A program made the position numbers and the translations under genes. From Alphaproteobacteria bacterium HGW-Alphaproteobacteria-7 (lineage in GTDB: Bacteria; Pseudomonadota; Alphaproteobacteria; Sphingomonadales; Sphingomonadaceae), in NCBI GenBank assembly GCA_002842735.1, contig PHEB01000019.1:1-64000 (forward strand): a stretch of DNA of 64,000 nucleotides, written 5' to 3'. Below, one piece after another: positions 36,757 to 45,992 of the stretch (the first letter of the stretch is position 1; each line of letters opens with the position of its first letter). The notes under the pieces were generated by a model, which made no database searches, was not told where the DNA came from, and saw only the letters and a program-made list of their open reading frames with translations.

Positions 36757-38705
36757 TTGCGCTCCATCACCGTCGGGGCAGCGGGACGTTTTGCCAGCTT
36801 GAGCCAGATCGGCGACGTGTAGGCGCGTTCCTGCGCGACGGCGTCATCCATCGCTTCCTTGCTCAGCGTGATCCCGAACCGCACCGCATCAAACAAAGTC
36901 CAGCGCGGCGTCGGGATTTCGATCACGCGCACGTAATAGAATGCGCGCTGACCGGGGGTGTAATCGGGATCGGTCCACACGGTGCGCAGTTCAGTGGCAC
37001 CGATGGTGTTGGTGAAGGTTGCGTTCTTGCGGTTGACCGTATCGCCAACCGCCGGAACCTTGCCGCCAGACCGCACGCGGGTCGCCATGTCGCTCCACAC
37101 GGCATCATAGACGCGTTCCTGCGTCTGGCCGCTGGCATCCACCCAGCCTTTGACCACCTGAACCCGGTCAAGATTGGCGCCGTCCGGGTCTTTCAGCGCG
37201 CTGATCATAAAGCGCGGCGCGGTGCCCCTGTCGATCAGTTCGCCGCCCATCGGCACGCCGCTGGCATAGCCCTTGCGCACCCAATCGCCGTCCCAGTCCT
37301 GCGCATCGAAATCAAAACCGCCGAACACCCGCACGCTCATGCGCGGGCCGGTGGTGGCGTAAACCTCGCGCCGGGCGAAGGCATCGAAGATTTCGGCGCG
37401 CGTATTGCCCCGCGCCCAGGCCGCCGCATAGCCGCCGGCAAGGTAATGCCAGCCAAACCGTCCCTGTGACGTGCCAAGGTTCTGAGGCACCACCGCACGG
37501 TCTTTATAGGCCGGTTCGTTGCCGGTGTGCTTGCCCCAGAAATTGTCTTCATCCGACGTGGCAAGCGAGGTGTGGCTATCCGTCGAACCGACCATGCCGA
37601 AAGCATAGGGGTTCACGCCCAGCTGTTGTTCCAGCGACAGGCCCCGCTTCAACGCCTCGCGCACATAGGACCCGGCGAACATATCATCCTTCATCGGCGC
37701 GGTGAGCGGCAGGTTGCCCAGTTCCCAACCCTTGACACCAAATCCGGCCATTTCATCATTGGGCGAAAGGAACGGATGGCTTTCGCTGTCGCCCTTGATC
37801 TGGGTTGCCTCAACCACCGGTTCATAGGCCGCGCGCTTCATCGCGTATTCGGCAGTCATGGGCGACCCGTCGGGCATGGTCATTTCGAACATCAGCCCGT
37901 TCGAAACGTTCGAATTATGCGGGATCGCCAGCGCCCTGCCGCCGGTGTTCTGTTCATAGGCAGCAAGATAATCCCACAGCTGTTCGGCAGTGGTGCTAAG
38001 CCCCGGAAACGGCAACACGGTTTCGGTCCGGTCGCGGCCATCGCGGAACATCACCACGCGGTGCAGATTGTTACCATCCGGCATCAAGGTCCATTCGAAC
38101 CCGGCCAGCGCGGTGAACTTGCCCGGCTTGTTGTAACGATCAAGAATGCTCAGGTGGGTGGCCCAGATGTCGCGCGTGGTCTCTTCCCGATTGGACTGAT
38201 CGCGCAGCGCTGCGGGCAATTCGTTATTGGCCGCTGCAGTAACCAGTTCGGCAACGGCGCGGACTGATTGTTCGGGGCTTTCGTGCATCATGTCGTACCA
38301 GCGCAGCATGGTATCATCGCCGATCACCCATTTCACATACCAGCGCGGGGCGTCATAAAGCCGCCGGGTCGCGCCCAGCCCGTCCGAGTGATCGGCAATC
38401 ACGAGGAAATCGAGCGGCCGCGCCAGCCTGGCCTTGCCCCCGGTGGTCGCCTCAACTTCCTCGCCCGAGGCAAAGCGCAACGCAGCCTCCGGCCCAAGCC
38501 GGACGCCAAAGCCGAATGCGTCGATCGAATTGTCGGTGTGAAGGTGGGTGTCGCCCCAATATGGCCGATCGGGAAATTCGGCGAGCGTGATCGTGCCTTC
38601 GCCGGTGCCGGTCTGTTCTTCGGGCACATCGGCTTCGCCGCCACACGCCGCCAGTGCCATCGCCAGAACGATCGCCAGCGTCAGCCGCCTGATTGTGCGG
38701 TTCAT
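36753..38705 (-). CDS. DUF3604 (PHP-like) lipoprotein
   Basis: 650 aa from ATG 38705. Lipoprotein signal ending LAAC (Cys21). GDTHLHT at 51-57, FLVIADHSDG, ALAIPHNSNVSNG and MVGSTDSHTS are the four metal-binding blocks of a PHP-like barrel, so a multi-metal hydrolase is likely; no substrate is established. Predicted periplasmic or outer-membrane-bound. First gene of the trio with the PPIase and HupE-like protein. Confidence 0.88.
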   Translation of the reverse strand: MNRTIRRLTLAIVLAMALAACGGEADVPEEQTGTGEGTITLAEFPDRPYWGDTHLHTDNSIDAFGFGVRLGPEAALRFASGEEVEATTGGKARLARPLDFLVIADHSDGLGATRRLYDAPRWYVKWVIGDDTMLRWYDMMHESPEQSVRAVAELVTAAANNELPAALRDQSNREETTRDIWATHLSILDRYNKPGKFTALAGFEWTLMPDGNNLHRVVMFRDGRDRTETVLPFPGLSTTAEQLWDYLAAYEQNTGGRALAIPHNSNVSNGLMFEMTMPDGSPMTAEYAMKRAAYEPVVEATQIKGDSESHPFLSPNDEMAGFGVKGWELGNLPLTAPMKDDMFAGSYVREALKRGLSLEQQLGVNPYAFGMVGSTDSHTSLATSDEDNFWGKHTGNEPAYKDRAVVPQNLGTSQGRFGWHYLAGGYAAAWARGNTRAEIFDAFARREVYATTGPRMSVRVFGGFDFDAQDWDGDWVRKGYASGVPMGGELIDRGTAPRFMISALKDPDGANLDRVQVVKGWVDASGQTQERVYDAVWSDMATRVRSGGKVPAVGDTVNRKNATFTNTIGATELRTVWTDPDYTPGQRAFYYVRVIEIPTPRWTLFDAVRFGITLSKEAMDDAVAQERAYTSPIWLKLAKRPAAPTVMERK

Positions 38706-38760
38706 GCCTTTTCCCCTCATTATCGCCCGAACTGGGTTATTGTGCCGCGCAGGCCGTGCG

Positions 38761-39210
38761 TCAAGCCGAACGCCTCAGCAACGCCGACCGTTCGCAGCGG
38801 CACACCACCTCGTCGCGCTGGTTCCACATTTCGTGGATGAAAGTGACGATCCCGGCATCGGGACGCGATTTGCTGTCCCGCAATTCCTTGACCTCGGAAT
38901 AGGCACGCAGCGTGTCACCAATGAACACCGGCTTGGGCGTCACCACCTTGTCAAAGCCGAGGTTGGCGACCAGCGTGCCAAGCGTGGTGTCCCCCACCGA
39001 CAGGCCGACCAGCAGCGCGAAGGTGAAGGTCGAATTGACCAGAATCTGCCCGAACCCGCTGGCCTTGGCCGCCTCAACATCCAGATGCAGCGGCTGCGGG
39101 TTATGGGTCATGGTGGAAAACAGCAGGTTGTCGGTTTCCGTCACGGTGCGGCGGATTTCGTGTTCGATCCGTTCCCCCACCACCCATTCATCGAAAAACT
39201 TGCCCGCCAT
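38761..39210 (-). CDS. MaoC-family hydratase
   Basis: 149 aa from ATG 39210. Hot-dog fold with [19 protein letters not shown] (catalytic Asp/His region) and [10 protein letters not shown]. Likely hydrates an enoyl-CoA such as mesaconyl- or a methyl-branched enoyl-CoA. Its ATG overlaps the CaiB stop (TAATG), so the two enzymes work in one pathway. Confidence 0.88.
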   Translation of the reverse strand: MAGKFFDEWVVGERIEHEIRRTVTETDNLLFSTMTHNPQPLHLDVEAAKASGFGQILVNSTFTFALLVGLSVGDTTLGTLVANLGFDKVVTPKPVFIGDTLRAYSEVKELRDSKSRPDAGIVTFIHEMWNQRDEVVCRCERSALLRRSA

Positions 39211-40292
39211 TATGCTTGCCTCCCCCAACTTGCGACCACATCCGCACCGTCATCCGTGCTTGATCGAACGCTGCCCGGCGTGCGGCTGAAACGCGGCGCG
39301 GGGGCGGTGTGCCATGCGCCGTCATGTTCGACATAGGCCCCGCGCGCCTTCATGTGCGGATGGCTGCGCGCTTCGTCCAAGGTCAGCACAGGGGCGAAGC
39401 AGGTATCGCTGCCTTCGAGCAGATCGCACCATTCCGCCTGCGTCCGGGTGAGGAACAGCGCGGCGAGCTTGGCGGCGTAATCATCCCAGTTGGCCGGGTT
39501 CATCTGGCCTTGAGCGAGTTCCGCCGGAGCGCCTGCCTTAGCCAGCATCTCGGCATAGAATTGCGGTTCGATGGAACCGAGCGAGATTTCCTTGCCGTCC
39601 GCGCAGGTGAAGCAGCGGTAGAAATGCGCCGCCCCGCCCAGCATCCCCTTGCCCCGCTCGGTCGAGAGATGCGGCACCCCGCGCGCGCCGAAGAAGAAAC
39701 TCATCAGGCTGGTCGCCCCGTCGACAATCGCGGCATCGACCACCTGCCCCTTGCCCGATTTTTCGCGTTCATACAGCGCGGCCATAATCCCGAAGGCGCA
39801 ATACATTGATCCGCCGCCGAAATCGCCGACCAGGTTCTGCGGCGGAGTGGCGGTTTCGCCCGGCTTGCCTACCGCCGCCAGCGCGCCGGTGATGGCGATG
39901 TAGTTGATATCGTGGCCAGCCGCGTGGGCGAGCGGGCCGTCCTGCCCCCAGCCGGTCATCCGCGCGTAAACAAGGCGCGGGTTGAGGCCGAGCAATTCTT
40001 CCGGCCCCAGACCCAGCCGCTCCATCACGCCCGGACGAAACCCTTCGATCAGCACGTCGGCATGGGCCACGGCGGCGCGCACCTGCGCCTTGCCATCATC
40101 GCTTTTCAGATCCACCGCCAGCCGGTGTCGCGCGCGTTCAACCACCGGGTTGCCCACCCCCGCGCCGGGCCGGTCAACCCGCACCACTTCGGCGCCCAGA
40201 TCAGCCAGCAACATCGCGACATGCGGCCCCGGCCCGATCCCGCTGAATTCGATCACCCTGAGGCCCGAAAGCGGCCCTGATGGCTGGTTCAT
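39210..40292 (-). CDS. CaiB/BaiF family CoA-transferase or alpha-methylacyl-CoA racemase
   Basis: 360 aa from ATG 40292 with GGGAGAGA upstream. Starts with [30 protein letters not shown] and [13 protein letters not shown] match the catalytic Asp and His of alpha-methylacyl-CoA racemases better than those of class III CoA-transferases. It would epimerise 2-methylacyl-CoA so that beta-oxidation can proceed, agreeing with the MaoC partner. Confidence 0.87.
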   Translation of the reverse strand: MNQPSGPLSGLRVIEFSGIGPGPHVAMLLADLGAEVVRVDRPGAGVGNPVVERARHRLAVDLKSDDGKAQVRAAVAHADVLIEGFRPGVMERLGLGPEELLGLNPRLVYARMTGWGQDGPLAHAAGHDINYIAITGALAAVGKPGETATPPQNLVGDFGGGSMYCAFGIMAALYEREKSGKGQVVDAAIVDGATSLMSFFFGARGVPHLSTERGKGMLGGAAHFYRCFTCADGKEISLGSIEPQFYAEMLAKAGAPAELAQGQMNPANWDDYAAKLAALFLTRTQAEWCDLLEGSDTCFAPVLTLDEARSHPHMKARGAYVEHDGAWHTAPAPRFSRTPGSVRSSTDDGADVVASWGRQA

Positions 40293-40448
40293 CTGTCTCT
40301 CCCTTTGGCCGCGTGTGTGGCGTGTCATGAACCGGAGGGCAAGCCCGTGCTTGCGACAACCCGGCCTGCACGGCAATTGACAGCGCCAGCCTCCTGCCCA
40401 TAGGCGCAACCTTACGTATTTGTGCGGGCGGCGGAACGAGGTTGACGA

Positions 40449-40907
40449 ATGAAAAGCGGCTCGACCAGAGTGCTCGCAGCGGCATCGGGCGGCGGCCATT
40501 GGGAACAGCTGATGCTGCTGCGAGCGACGCTGGACAATTACGACATCCGCTTTGCCACGACCGAACCTGCGGTGGCCGCGCAGCACGGCATCGAAAGCGC
40601 TGACCGCCTGCCCGATTGCAACCAGAACAAGCCGTTGCAATCCGCGCTGTGCGGGCTGGTCGCCTTGTGGATCGTGCTCAAACACCGTCCTCAGGTGGTG
40701 ATATCGACCGGGGCCGCGCCGGGTTTTTTCTGCATTCTGGCCGGGCGTCTGATCGGCGCGCGCACCCTATGGATCGATAGCGTCGCCAATGGTGAGCAAT
40801 TGTCGCTGTGCGGCAAGCTGTCGCAGCGCTGGGCGCATGAATGCTGGACGCAGTGGGAACATCTCGGCACGGACGCGCGTCCGCGCTATTTCGGAGCGGT
40901 GCTGTGA
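40449..40907 (+). CDS. Alg14-like glycosyltransferase membrane subunit
   Basis: 152 aa. Begins VLAAASGGGHWEQLMLL, the Alg14/PssD N-terminal motif, and continues with VVISTGAAPGFFCILAGRLIGA. In split GT28-type enzymes this subunit binds acceptor and membrane, while the next gene supplies the nucleotide-sugar-binding half. The stop overlaps that gene (GTGA). Confidence 0.85.
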   Translation: MKSGSTRVLAAASGGGHWEQLMLLRATLDNYDIRFATTEPAVAAQHGIESADRLPDCNQNKPLQSALCGLVALWIVLKHRPQVVISTGAAPGFFCILAGRLIGARTLWIDSVANGEQLSLCGKLSQRWAHECWTQWEHLGTDARPRYFGAVL

Positions 40908-41386
40908 TCCTTGTCACCGTCGGGATGCAGCTGGGGTTTGATCGCCTGATCGCAGCGATGGACACGCTTGCGCCGACGCTGGGCCTGCCGGTGATCGCGC
41001 AGACCGGCAAGGGCCGCTACACCCCGCAACATATGGATGCGCAGGCCAAAATCGCGCCTGCGGAGTTTGAACGGCTGGTGCAACAATCGCGCCTGATTGT
41101 CAGCCATGCCGGGATCGGCACCGTGCTGACCGCAGCCCGCTTTGCCAAGCCGATCATCCTTGTGCCGCGCCGCGCGGCGCTGGGCGAACATCGCAATGAT
41201 CACCAACTGGCGACCGTAAACCAGCTTTCCGGGCGGCCCGGCATTCTGGTGGCGATGGACGAGGCCGCGCTGCCCGCGCGCATTGCCGAAGGCTTGGCAG
41301 TCAAGGACTGGTCAGCCGTGCAATCATCCACCGCGCGCCAGTTGCATCGGGCACTGGCCGCCTTCATCGAAAACCGCCCCTTGTGA
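40904..41386 (+). CDS. Alg13-like glycosyltransferase catalytic subunit
   Basis: 160 aa from GTG 40904, overlapping the Alg14-like stop by 4 bp. Starts ILVTVGMQLGFDRLI; SHAGIGTVLTAARFAKPIILVPR is the GT28 UDP-sugar-binding motif. Together with the preceding subunit it likely adds the second sugar of an exopolysaccharide repeat unit, as PssE/PssD do in rhizobia. Confidence 0.87.
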   Translation: MILVTVGMQLGFDRLIAAMDTLAPTLGLPVIAQTGKGRYTPQHMDAQAKIAPAEFERLVQQSRLIVSHAGIGTVLTAARFAKPIILVPRRAALGEHRNDHQLATVNQLSGRPGILVAMDEAALPARIAEGLAVKDWSAVQSSTARQLHRALAAFIENRPL

Positions 41387-41498
41387 TCTCCCCGCGCGGT
41401 GCGTGGCTCGCAACATGGTGAAAATCATAGCAAGCCTAACGCGATTTTAAGGGCTTTGCGGCCATGGTTCCGCCTGAAAATGCCGGGACAGTGATTTC

Positions 41499-42803
41499 AT
41501 GAACGCACCTTTTGTTGCCAATGCCGCGCTAGGGCGCAAGCCAAAGGCTGATCCCGCGCCCGATCATCAGGTCGCGGTGATCGGCCTTGGCTATATCGGC
41601 CTGCCCACCGCTGCGCTGCTTGCCAGCTACGGCTGGAACGTGTGCGGCGTCGATGTGTCGCAAGCCGTGGTCGACACGGTAAACGCGGGCGGCGTGCATA
41701 TCGAGGAACGCGATCTCGATCGGCTGGTGCATGATGCCATCACCGCGCAAACGCTGGTGGCCGCAACCGAAGTGCCCACCGCGAGTTTCTACATGATCGC
41801 CGTGCCCACCCCGCTGGGGCCGGACAATATGCCCGACATTTCCTATGTCGAGGCGGCCGCGCGTTCGATTGCGCCCAAGATCCTGCCGGGTGCCTGCGTC
41901 ATCATCGAAAGCACCTCGCCGGTCGGCACCACCGAACGCGTCGCCGCAATCATTGCAGAGGCGCGCCCTGATCTGGTGGTGCCGCGCGATGGCAGCACCG
42001 GCGCAGCGGACATCGCGCTGGCCTATTGCCCCGAACGCGTGTTGCCGGGGCGGATCGTCAACGAACTGGTGTATAATGACCGGGTGATCGGCGGGGTCAC
42101 TGCGGCCTGCGCCGAACGGGCTTCGGCGCTCTATGCCAGCTTTGTGAAGGGCGATTGCCTCACCACCACCGCCCGCGTGGCCGAAACGGTCAAGCTGGTC
42201 GAAAACTCCTTTCGCGATGTGAATATCGCCTTCGCCAACGAATTATCGATGATCGCTGACGTGATCGGGGTGGATGTGTGGGACGTGATCCGGCTGGCCA
42301 ACCGCCACCCGCGCGTGAACATCCTGCAACCCGGCCCCGGCGTGGGCGGGCATTGCATTGCGGTTGATCCGTGGTTCCTGGTGGCCGGCGCGCCGGATGC
42401 CGCGCGGCTGGTGCGCACCGCGCGCGAAGTCAATGATCACAAGGCGGTGCACACCGAAAACCGCATCCGCGCGCTGATGGATGCCGCGCCGGGCGGCAAG
42501 GTCGCGCTGCTCGGCCTCGCCTTCAAACCCGATATTGACGACTTCCGCGAAAGCCCCGCGCTCGCCATCGCGCAAAGCCTTTCCCACACGCATGGGCAGC
42601 GGATACTGGTGGTCGAACCGTTCACCGAAAGCTTGCCCGATGCTCTTGCCGGATCGGGAGCGCAGCTGGTGACGCTTGACGCCGCGTTGCAGGCGGCCGA
42701 GATTGTAGTGGTGCTGGTCGATCACACTGCGTTCAAATACCTTTCGCCAGATGATCTGGCGGGCAAGCTGGTGTTCGACACGCGGGGCATGCTGCGGCGA
42801 TGA
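41499..42803 (+). CDS. wecC: UDP-N-acetyl-D-mannosamine dehydrogenase
   Basis: 434 aa. NAD-binding GLGYIGLPTAALLASYG, catalytic Cys in PGPGVGGHCIAVDPWFL, and C-terminal GLAFKPDIDDFRESPAL. It oxidises UDP-ManNAc twice to UDP-ManNAcA. The stop overlaps wecB by 4 bp, giving the two-step route UDP-GlcNAc to UDP-ManNAc to UDP-ManNAcA for surface polysaccharide. Symbol by analogy; other nucleotide-sugar substrates are possible. Confidence 0.9.
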   Translation: MNAPFVANAALGRKPKADPAPDHQVAVIGLGYIGLPTAALLASYGWNVCGVDVSQAVVDTVNAGGVHIEERDLDRLVHDAITAQTLVAATEVPTASFYMIAVPTPLGPDNMPDISYVEAAARSIAPKILPGACVIIESTSPVGTTERVAAIIAEARPDLVVPRDGSTGAADIALAYCPERVLPGRIVNELVYNDRVIGGVTAACAERASALYASFVKGDCLTTTARVAETVKLVENSFRDVNIAFANELSMIADVIGVDVWDVIRLANRHPRVNILQPGPGVGGHCIAVDPWFLVAGAPDAARLVRTAREVNDHKAVHTENRIRALMDAAPGGKVALLGLAFKPDIDDFRESPALAIAQSLSHTHGQRILVVEPFTESLPDALAGSGAQLVTLDAALQAAEIVVVLVDHTAFKYLSPDDLAGKLVFDTRGMLRR

Positions 42804-43936
42804 GTCCGGTTGGCGGGAAACCCCGCATTCTCGTCACCTTCGGCACCCGGCCCGAAGCGATCAAGATGTTCCCGGTGGTCGATGCCTTGCGCGAAACCGG
42901 GCAGTTCGATGTGAAAGTGGTGGTGACCGCCCAACACCGCGAATTGCTCGATTCGGTGCTCGCGCTAGCCGGACTTAGACCCGACCTTGACCTCGACTTG
43001 ATGCAGCCTAGCCAGTCGCTAGATGCCCTCGCCGCGCGCATTTTGACGCGTTTTGGGGAGGCTTTGGACGCGCTCAAACCTGATCGCGTTCTGGTTCACG
43101 GCGATACGCTGACGACGATGATGGCGACTTTGGCGTGCTATTTCAGGCGGATACCGGTGGGCCATGTCGAGGCCGGATTGCGCAGCGGCGATATCTATTC
43201 GCCCTGGCCCGAAGAGGTAAATCGCAAGGTAACGGGCGCAGTGGCCGACCTACATTTCGCCCCGACAGCAACTGCAGCAGCAGCCTTACGCGCTGAAAAC
43301 GTGCATGAAAAAGCCATACACGTCACGGGCAACACGGTGATCGACGCACTGATGTTTGCGCAGCAAAAACTGGCCGCCGATCCGTCATTGGCACCCGCCA
43401 TCGGCCCGCTAAAACGGCGCTTCGCGGGCAAACGGATCATCGCGGTCACGGCCCACCGACGTGAGAATTTCGGAGCCGGGATGCAAGAAATTGCCACATC
43501 TTTACAGATACTTGCTGGACGCAACGACGTGGCGATCATCTATCCGCTGCACCCCAATCCCAACGTCGCAGAAGTCATGCGCCCCGCGCTTTCGGGGCAT
43601 GACAACATCGCCTTGATCGACCCGCTCGACTACCTCGATTTCGTCGCGATGATGGAAGCTTGCGACATTGTCCTAACCGATTCCGGCGGCATCCAGGAGG
43701 AAGCGCCCAGCCTCGGCAAACCAGTGCTGGTGATGCGCGACACCACCGAACGGCCCGAAGGTGTTGCCGCAGGGACAGCACGATTGGTCGGGGCAGAGGC
43801 GGCGAAAATCATCATGGAAACCAGTCTCTTGCTTGACGACAGCGGCGCTTACGACCGCATGGCCAAGGCGCATAATCCCTATGGCGATGGCACCGCCAGC
43901 CGCACGATTGCAGCGATCCTTGCCACTGCAGGATAG
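42800..43936 (+). CDS. wecB: UDP-N-acetylglucosamine 2-epimerase (non-hydrolysing)
   Basis: 378 aa. FGTRPEAIKMFPVV, GHVEAGLRSGDIYSPWPEE, VTAHRRENFG and TDSGGIQEEAPSLGKPVL are all present. It interconverts UDP-GlcNAc and UDP-ManNAc. The middle of the gene (about 43000-43550) is visibly less GC-rich than its neighbours, which may mean a different history. Confidence 0.95.
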   Translation: MSPVGGKPRILVTFGTRPEAIKMFPVVDALRETGQFDVKVVVTAQHRELLDSVLALAGLRPDLDLDLMQPSQSLDALAARILTRFGEALDALKPDRVLVHGDTLTTMMATLACYFRRIPVGHVEAGLRSGDIYSPWPEEVNRKVTGAVADLHFAPTATAAAALRAENVHEKAIHVTGNTVIDALMFAQQKLAADPSLAPAIGPLKRRFAGKRIIAVTAHRRENFGAGMQEIATSLQILAGRNDVAIIYPLHPNPNVAEVMRPALSGHDNIALIDPLDYLDFVAMMEACDIVLTDSGGIQEEAPSLGKPVLVMRDTTERPEGVAAGTARLVGAEAAKIIMETSLLLDDSGAYDRMAKAHNPYGDGTASRTIAAILATAG

Positions 43937-44074
43937 TCCGCCCGGCTGCCCGCTCAAGGGCGCGCGCGCACCAATTGAACATAATAGATCGCTGCAACCA
44001 GCACCACGAGGCTCACCCCGATATCAATCACCCAGTTAAGTTTCGGAGGGCCGCAATCAATTACGGATTACCCC

Positions 44075-44164
44075 CTGCGAAACCAGACCTTGCTTGCACT
44101 GGCGGGTTTCGCCTTGCTGATGCTGGCGCGCACCGCCGTTGATCAGGGGAGAGCGCGACCATGA
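44075..44164 (+). CDS. Possible 29-residue hydrophobic peptide
   Basis: The only candidate in the 43937-44160 gap. The frame encodes TLLALAGFALLMLARTAV and ends in a TGA overlapping the next ATG (ATGA), the usual coupling arrangement here. However, no ATG or GTG starts it: CTG 44075 or TTG 44090 would be needed. Listed as doubtful. Confidence 0.2.
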   Translation: MRNQTLLALAGFALLMLARTAVDQGRARP

Positions 44165-44883
44165 TCGCCAGAATCGCATGGTTCGGCACGCTGGCTGCGC
44201 TCGCGCTGATCACCACCTTCGTCCAGATCGACCGGCAGACAGCGACTACGTCGGCGCTGGCATCTGCGGTGCCGGGGCCGCTGCGCAGTTCGGCGCAGGC
44301 CGTGGTGGCCGCACGCGCAATCGAGGGTAGTGACCCCGCGCTTGCGCTTGAAGAAGCGCAAAGGCTGGTTCGTCGACGCCCGATCCCGGCTGAAAACCTG
44401 ACCTTGCTGGCTGTGGCTCAGACCAAGGCAGGCCTGATCGAGGAAGCCGGTGTTACGATTCAGATCGCCGGCCAGCGGGGTTGGCGCGAGCCAGTGGCTC
44501 AGGAAACGGTGTTGCGCCTCGCGCTTGCAGCGGGTGATGAAGCCGAGGCGGCGCGGCGCTATGCAGCGCTGTTCCTTAAGGCATCCACGCCCGACACATT
44601 GCTGCAAGAACTGGGGCCAGCGGTGCTCGGCGAGGCGGACGGTGCGGGGCAGCGCACCCTTATCGACATCGTCAGCGGTACAGACCGTTGGAACGACACC
44701 TTCCTGCGGCGCGGAATGCGGGTGTTGCCGCCCAGCACTTTCAGCGAAATTGCAGGTGCTGCGATAGGACGCGGCGCCCGGTTTGACTGCGGTGTGATCG
44801 CGCAGACCATTAATGCACTTCAGCGGAGTGACGAGCAGGCTGCAGCCCGGCTGAAAATCGCTTCAGAGGGCCAATGCCCCTGA
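44161..44883 (+). CDS. Hypothetical anchored protein of the polysaccharide locus
   Basis: 240 aa from ATG 44161 with GGGGAG upstream. One N-terminal hydrophobic segment (about 4-21), then an Ala-rich helical protein whose paired-helix spacing recalls TPR repeats (ALALEEAQRLVRRRP, LAVAQTKAGLIEEAG). Two Cys lie near the C-terminus. Likely periplasmic, possibly an assembly factor for the polysaccharide machinery; family not recognised. Confidence 0.7.
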   Translation: MIARIAWFGTLAALALITTFVQIDRQTATTSALASAVPGPLRSSAQAVVAARAIEGSDPALALEEAQRLVRRRPIPAENLTLLAVAQTKAGLIEEAGVTIQIAGQRGWREPVAQETVLRLALAAGDEAEAARRYAALFLKASTPDTLLQELGPAVLGEADGAGQRTLIDIVSGTDRWNDTFLRRGMRVLPPSTFSEIAGAAIGRGARFDCGVIAQTINALQRSDEQAAARLKIASEGQCP

Positions 44884-44899
44884 TTTCGGCAGCAGCGCA

Positions 44900-45766
44900 T
44901 TACAGCGTGCGGATGATCCCTGAAAAATCGACCCCGGCATTGTCCTTGGCAAAGGCTTCGTAGATCGCGCGGGCGTGTTCGCCGAGTTCAACCTTGGCGC
45001 CTGCCGCCTTCGCCGCTTCGATCGCCAGCCGCAGGTCTTTCAGCATCAGTCCTGCAGCAAACCCGCCCTGATAGTCGTTATCAGCAGGCGTGACCGGCCC
45101 GACGCCGGGGACGGGGCAGTACGACGTCATCGACCAGTTCTGCCCTGATGAAACGCTGGAAATATCGAAGAACGTCTGCGCGTCGAGCCCTAGCTTTTCG
45201 GCCATCGTGAAGGCTTCGCAGGTGCCGATCATGTGGATCGCCAGCAGCATGTTGTTGCAGATCTTGGCGGCCTGCCCATTGCCCGCGTCGCCCGCATGGA
45301 TCACCGCCTTGCCCATCGCTTCTAGGATGGGCTTGGCACGCGCAAAGGCGTTGGCGCTGCCGCCGACCATGAAGGTCAACGTCCCACCCGCCGCAGCCGC
45401 GATCCCGCCTGAAACCGGCGCATCGACCATCTGGTAGCCATGCTGCTGCGTCACAGAAATCACCTCACGCGCGGTGGCGACGTCGATGGTCGAGCAATCG
45501 AGCAGGATCGCGCCTTCAGGAGCGTGGCCGATCACATCGTCCCAATAGACCTGTTTGACGATCGCGCCGTTGGGCAGCATCGAGACGACCGCCTCCGCTC
45601 CCGCGCATGCTTCCTTGGCGGTGGCGAAGGTCACGCACCCAGCCTCGCGCGCGGCGGTGAGCGCGGGTTCTGCCAGATCAAAGGCGCGGACTTCGTGGCC
45701 CGCCTTGACCAGATTGGCAGCCATCCCGCCGCCCATGTTGCCGAGGCCGATAAAGGCTATTTTCAT
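44900..45766 (-). CDS. mmsB: 3-hydroxyisobutyrate dehydrogenase
   Basis: 288 aa from ATG 45766. NAD-binding IAFIGLGNMGGGMAANL, substrate motif DAPVSGGIAAAAGGTLTFM, catalytic Lys in GNGQAAKICNNMLL. It oxidises 3-hydroxyisobutyrate to methylmalonate semialdehyde, the fourth step of the valine branch encoded here. mmsA, the next enzyme, is not in the window. Confidence 0.95.
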   Translation of the reverse strand: MKIAFIGLGNMGGGMAANLVKAGHEVRAFDLAEPALTAAREAGCVTFATAKEACAGAEAVVSMLPNGAIVKQVYWDDVIGHAPEGAILLDCSTIDVATAREVISVTQQHGYQMVDAPVSGGIAAAAGGTLTFMVGGSANAFARAKPILEAMGKAVIHAGDAGNGQAAKICNNMLLAIHMIGTCEAFTMAEKLGLDAQTFFDISSVSSGQNWSMTSYCPVPGVGPVTPADNDYQGGFAAGLMLKDLRLAIEAAKAAGAKVELGEHARAIYEAFAKDNAGVDFSGIIRTL

Positions 45767-45782
45767 GTCACTCTCCCGATGA

Positions 45783-45983
45783 TCAAAAGGCCTTCTTTGC
45801 GGCACTGACAAGCACTGTTAGCAGAGCAGCAATTGGCAAAACCCAGAAGTAGGCAAGCCACCAGAGTATGCTCCCATCATCATACTGGACATCCTGCCAA
45901 TTCACGTAGACCACGATTGCAAAGTGCAAGGTCATGAGGCCGAATGCCGCGACCAGCGCTCGAGTTGAAACCCATTTGCCCAT
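45783..45983 (-). CDS. Small two-helix membrane protein inside the valine operon
   Basis: 66 aa. Two predicted helices (about 8-27 and 41-62). It lies 9 bp after echA and 16 bp before mmsB, so it must be co-transcribed. Base composition is clearly lower in GC than both neighbours. Family not recognised; a late insertion into the operon is possible. Confidence 0.6.
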   Translation of the reverse strand: MGKWVSTRALVAAFGLMTLHFAIVVYVNWQDVQYDDGSILWWLAYFWVLPIAALLTVLVSAAKKAF

Positions 45984-45992
45984 TTGCTGAGC

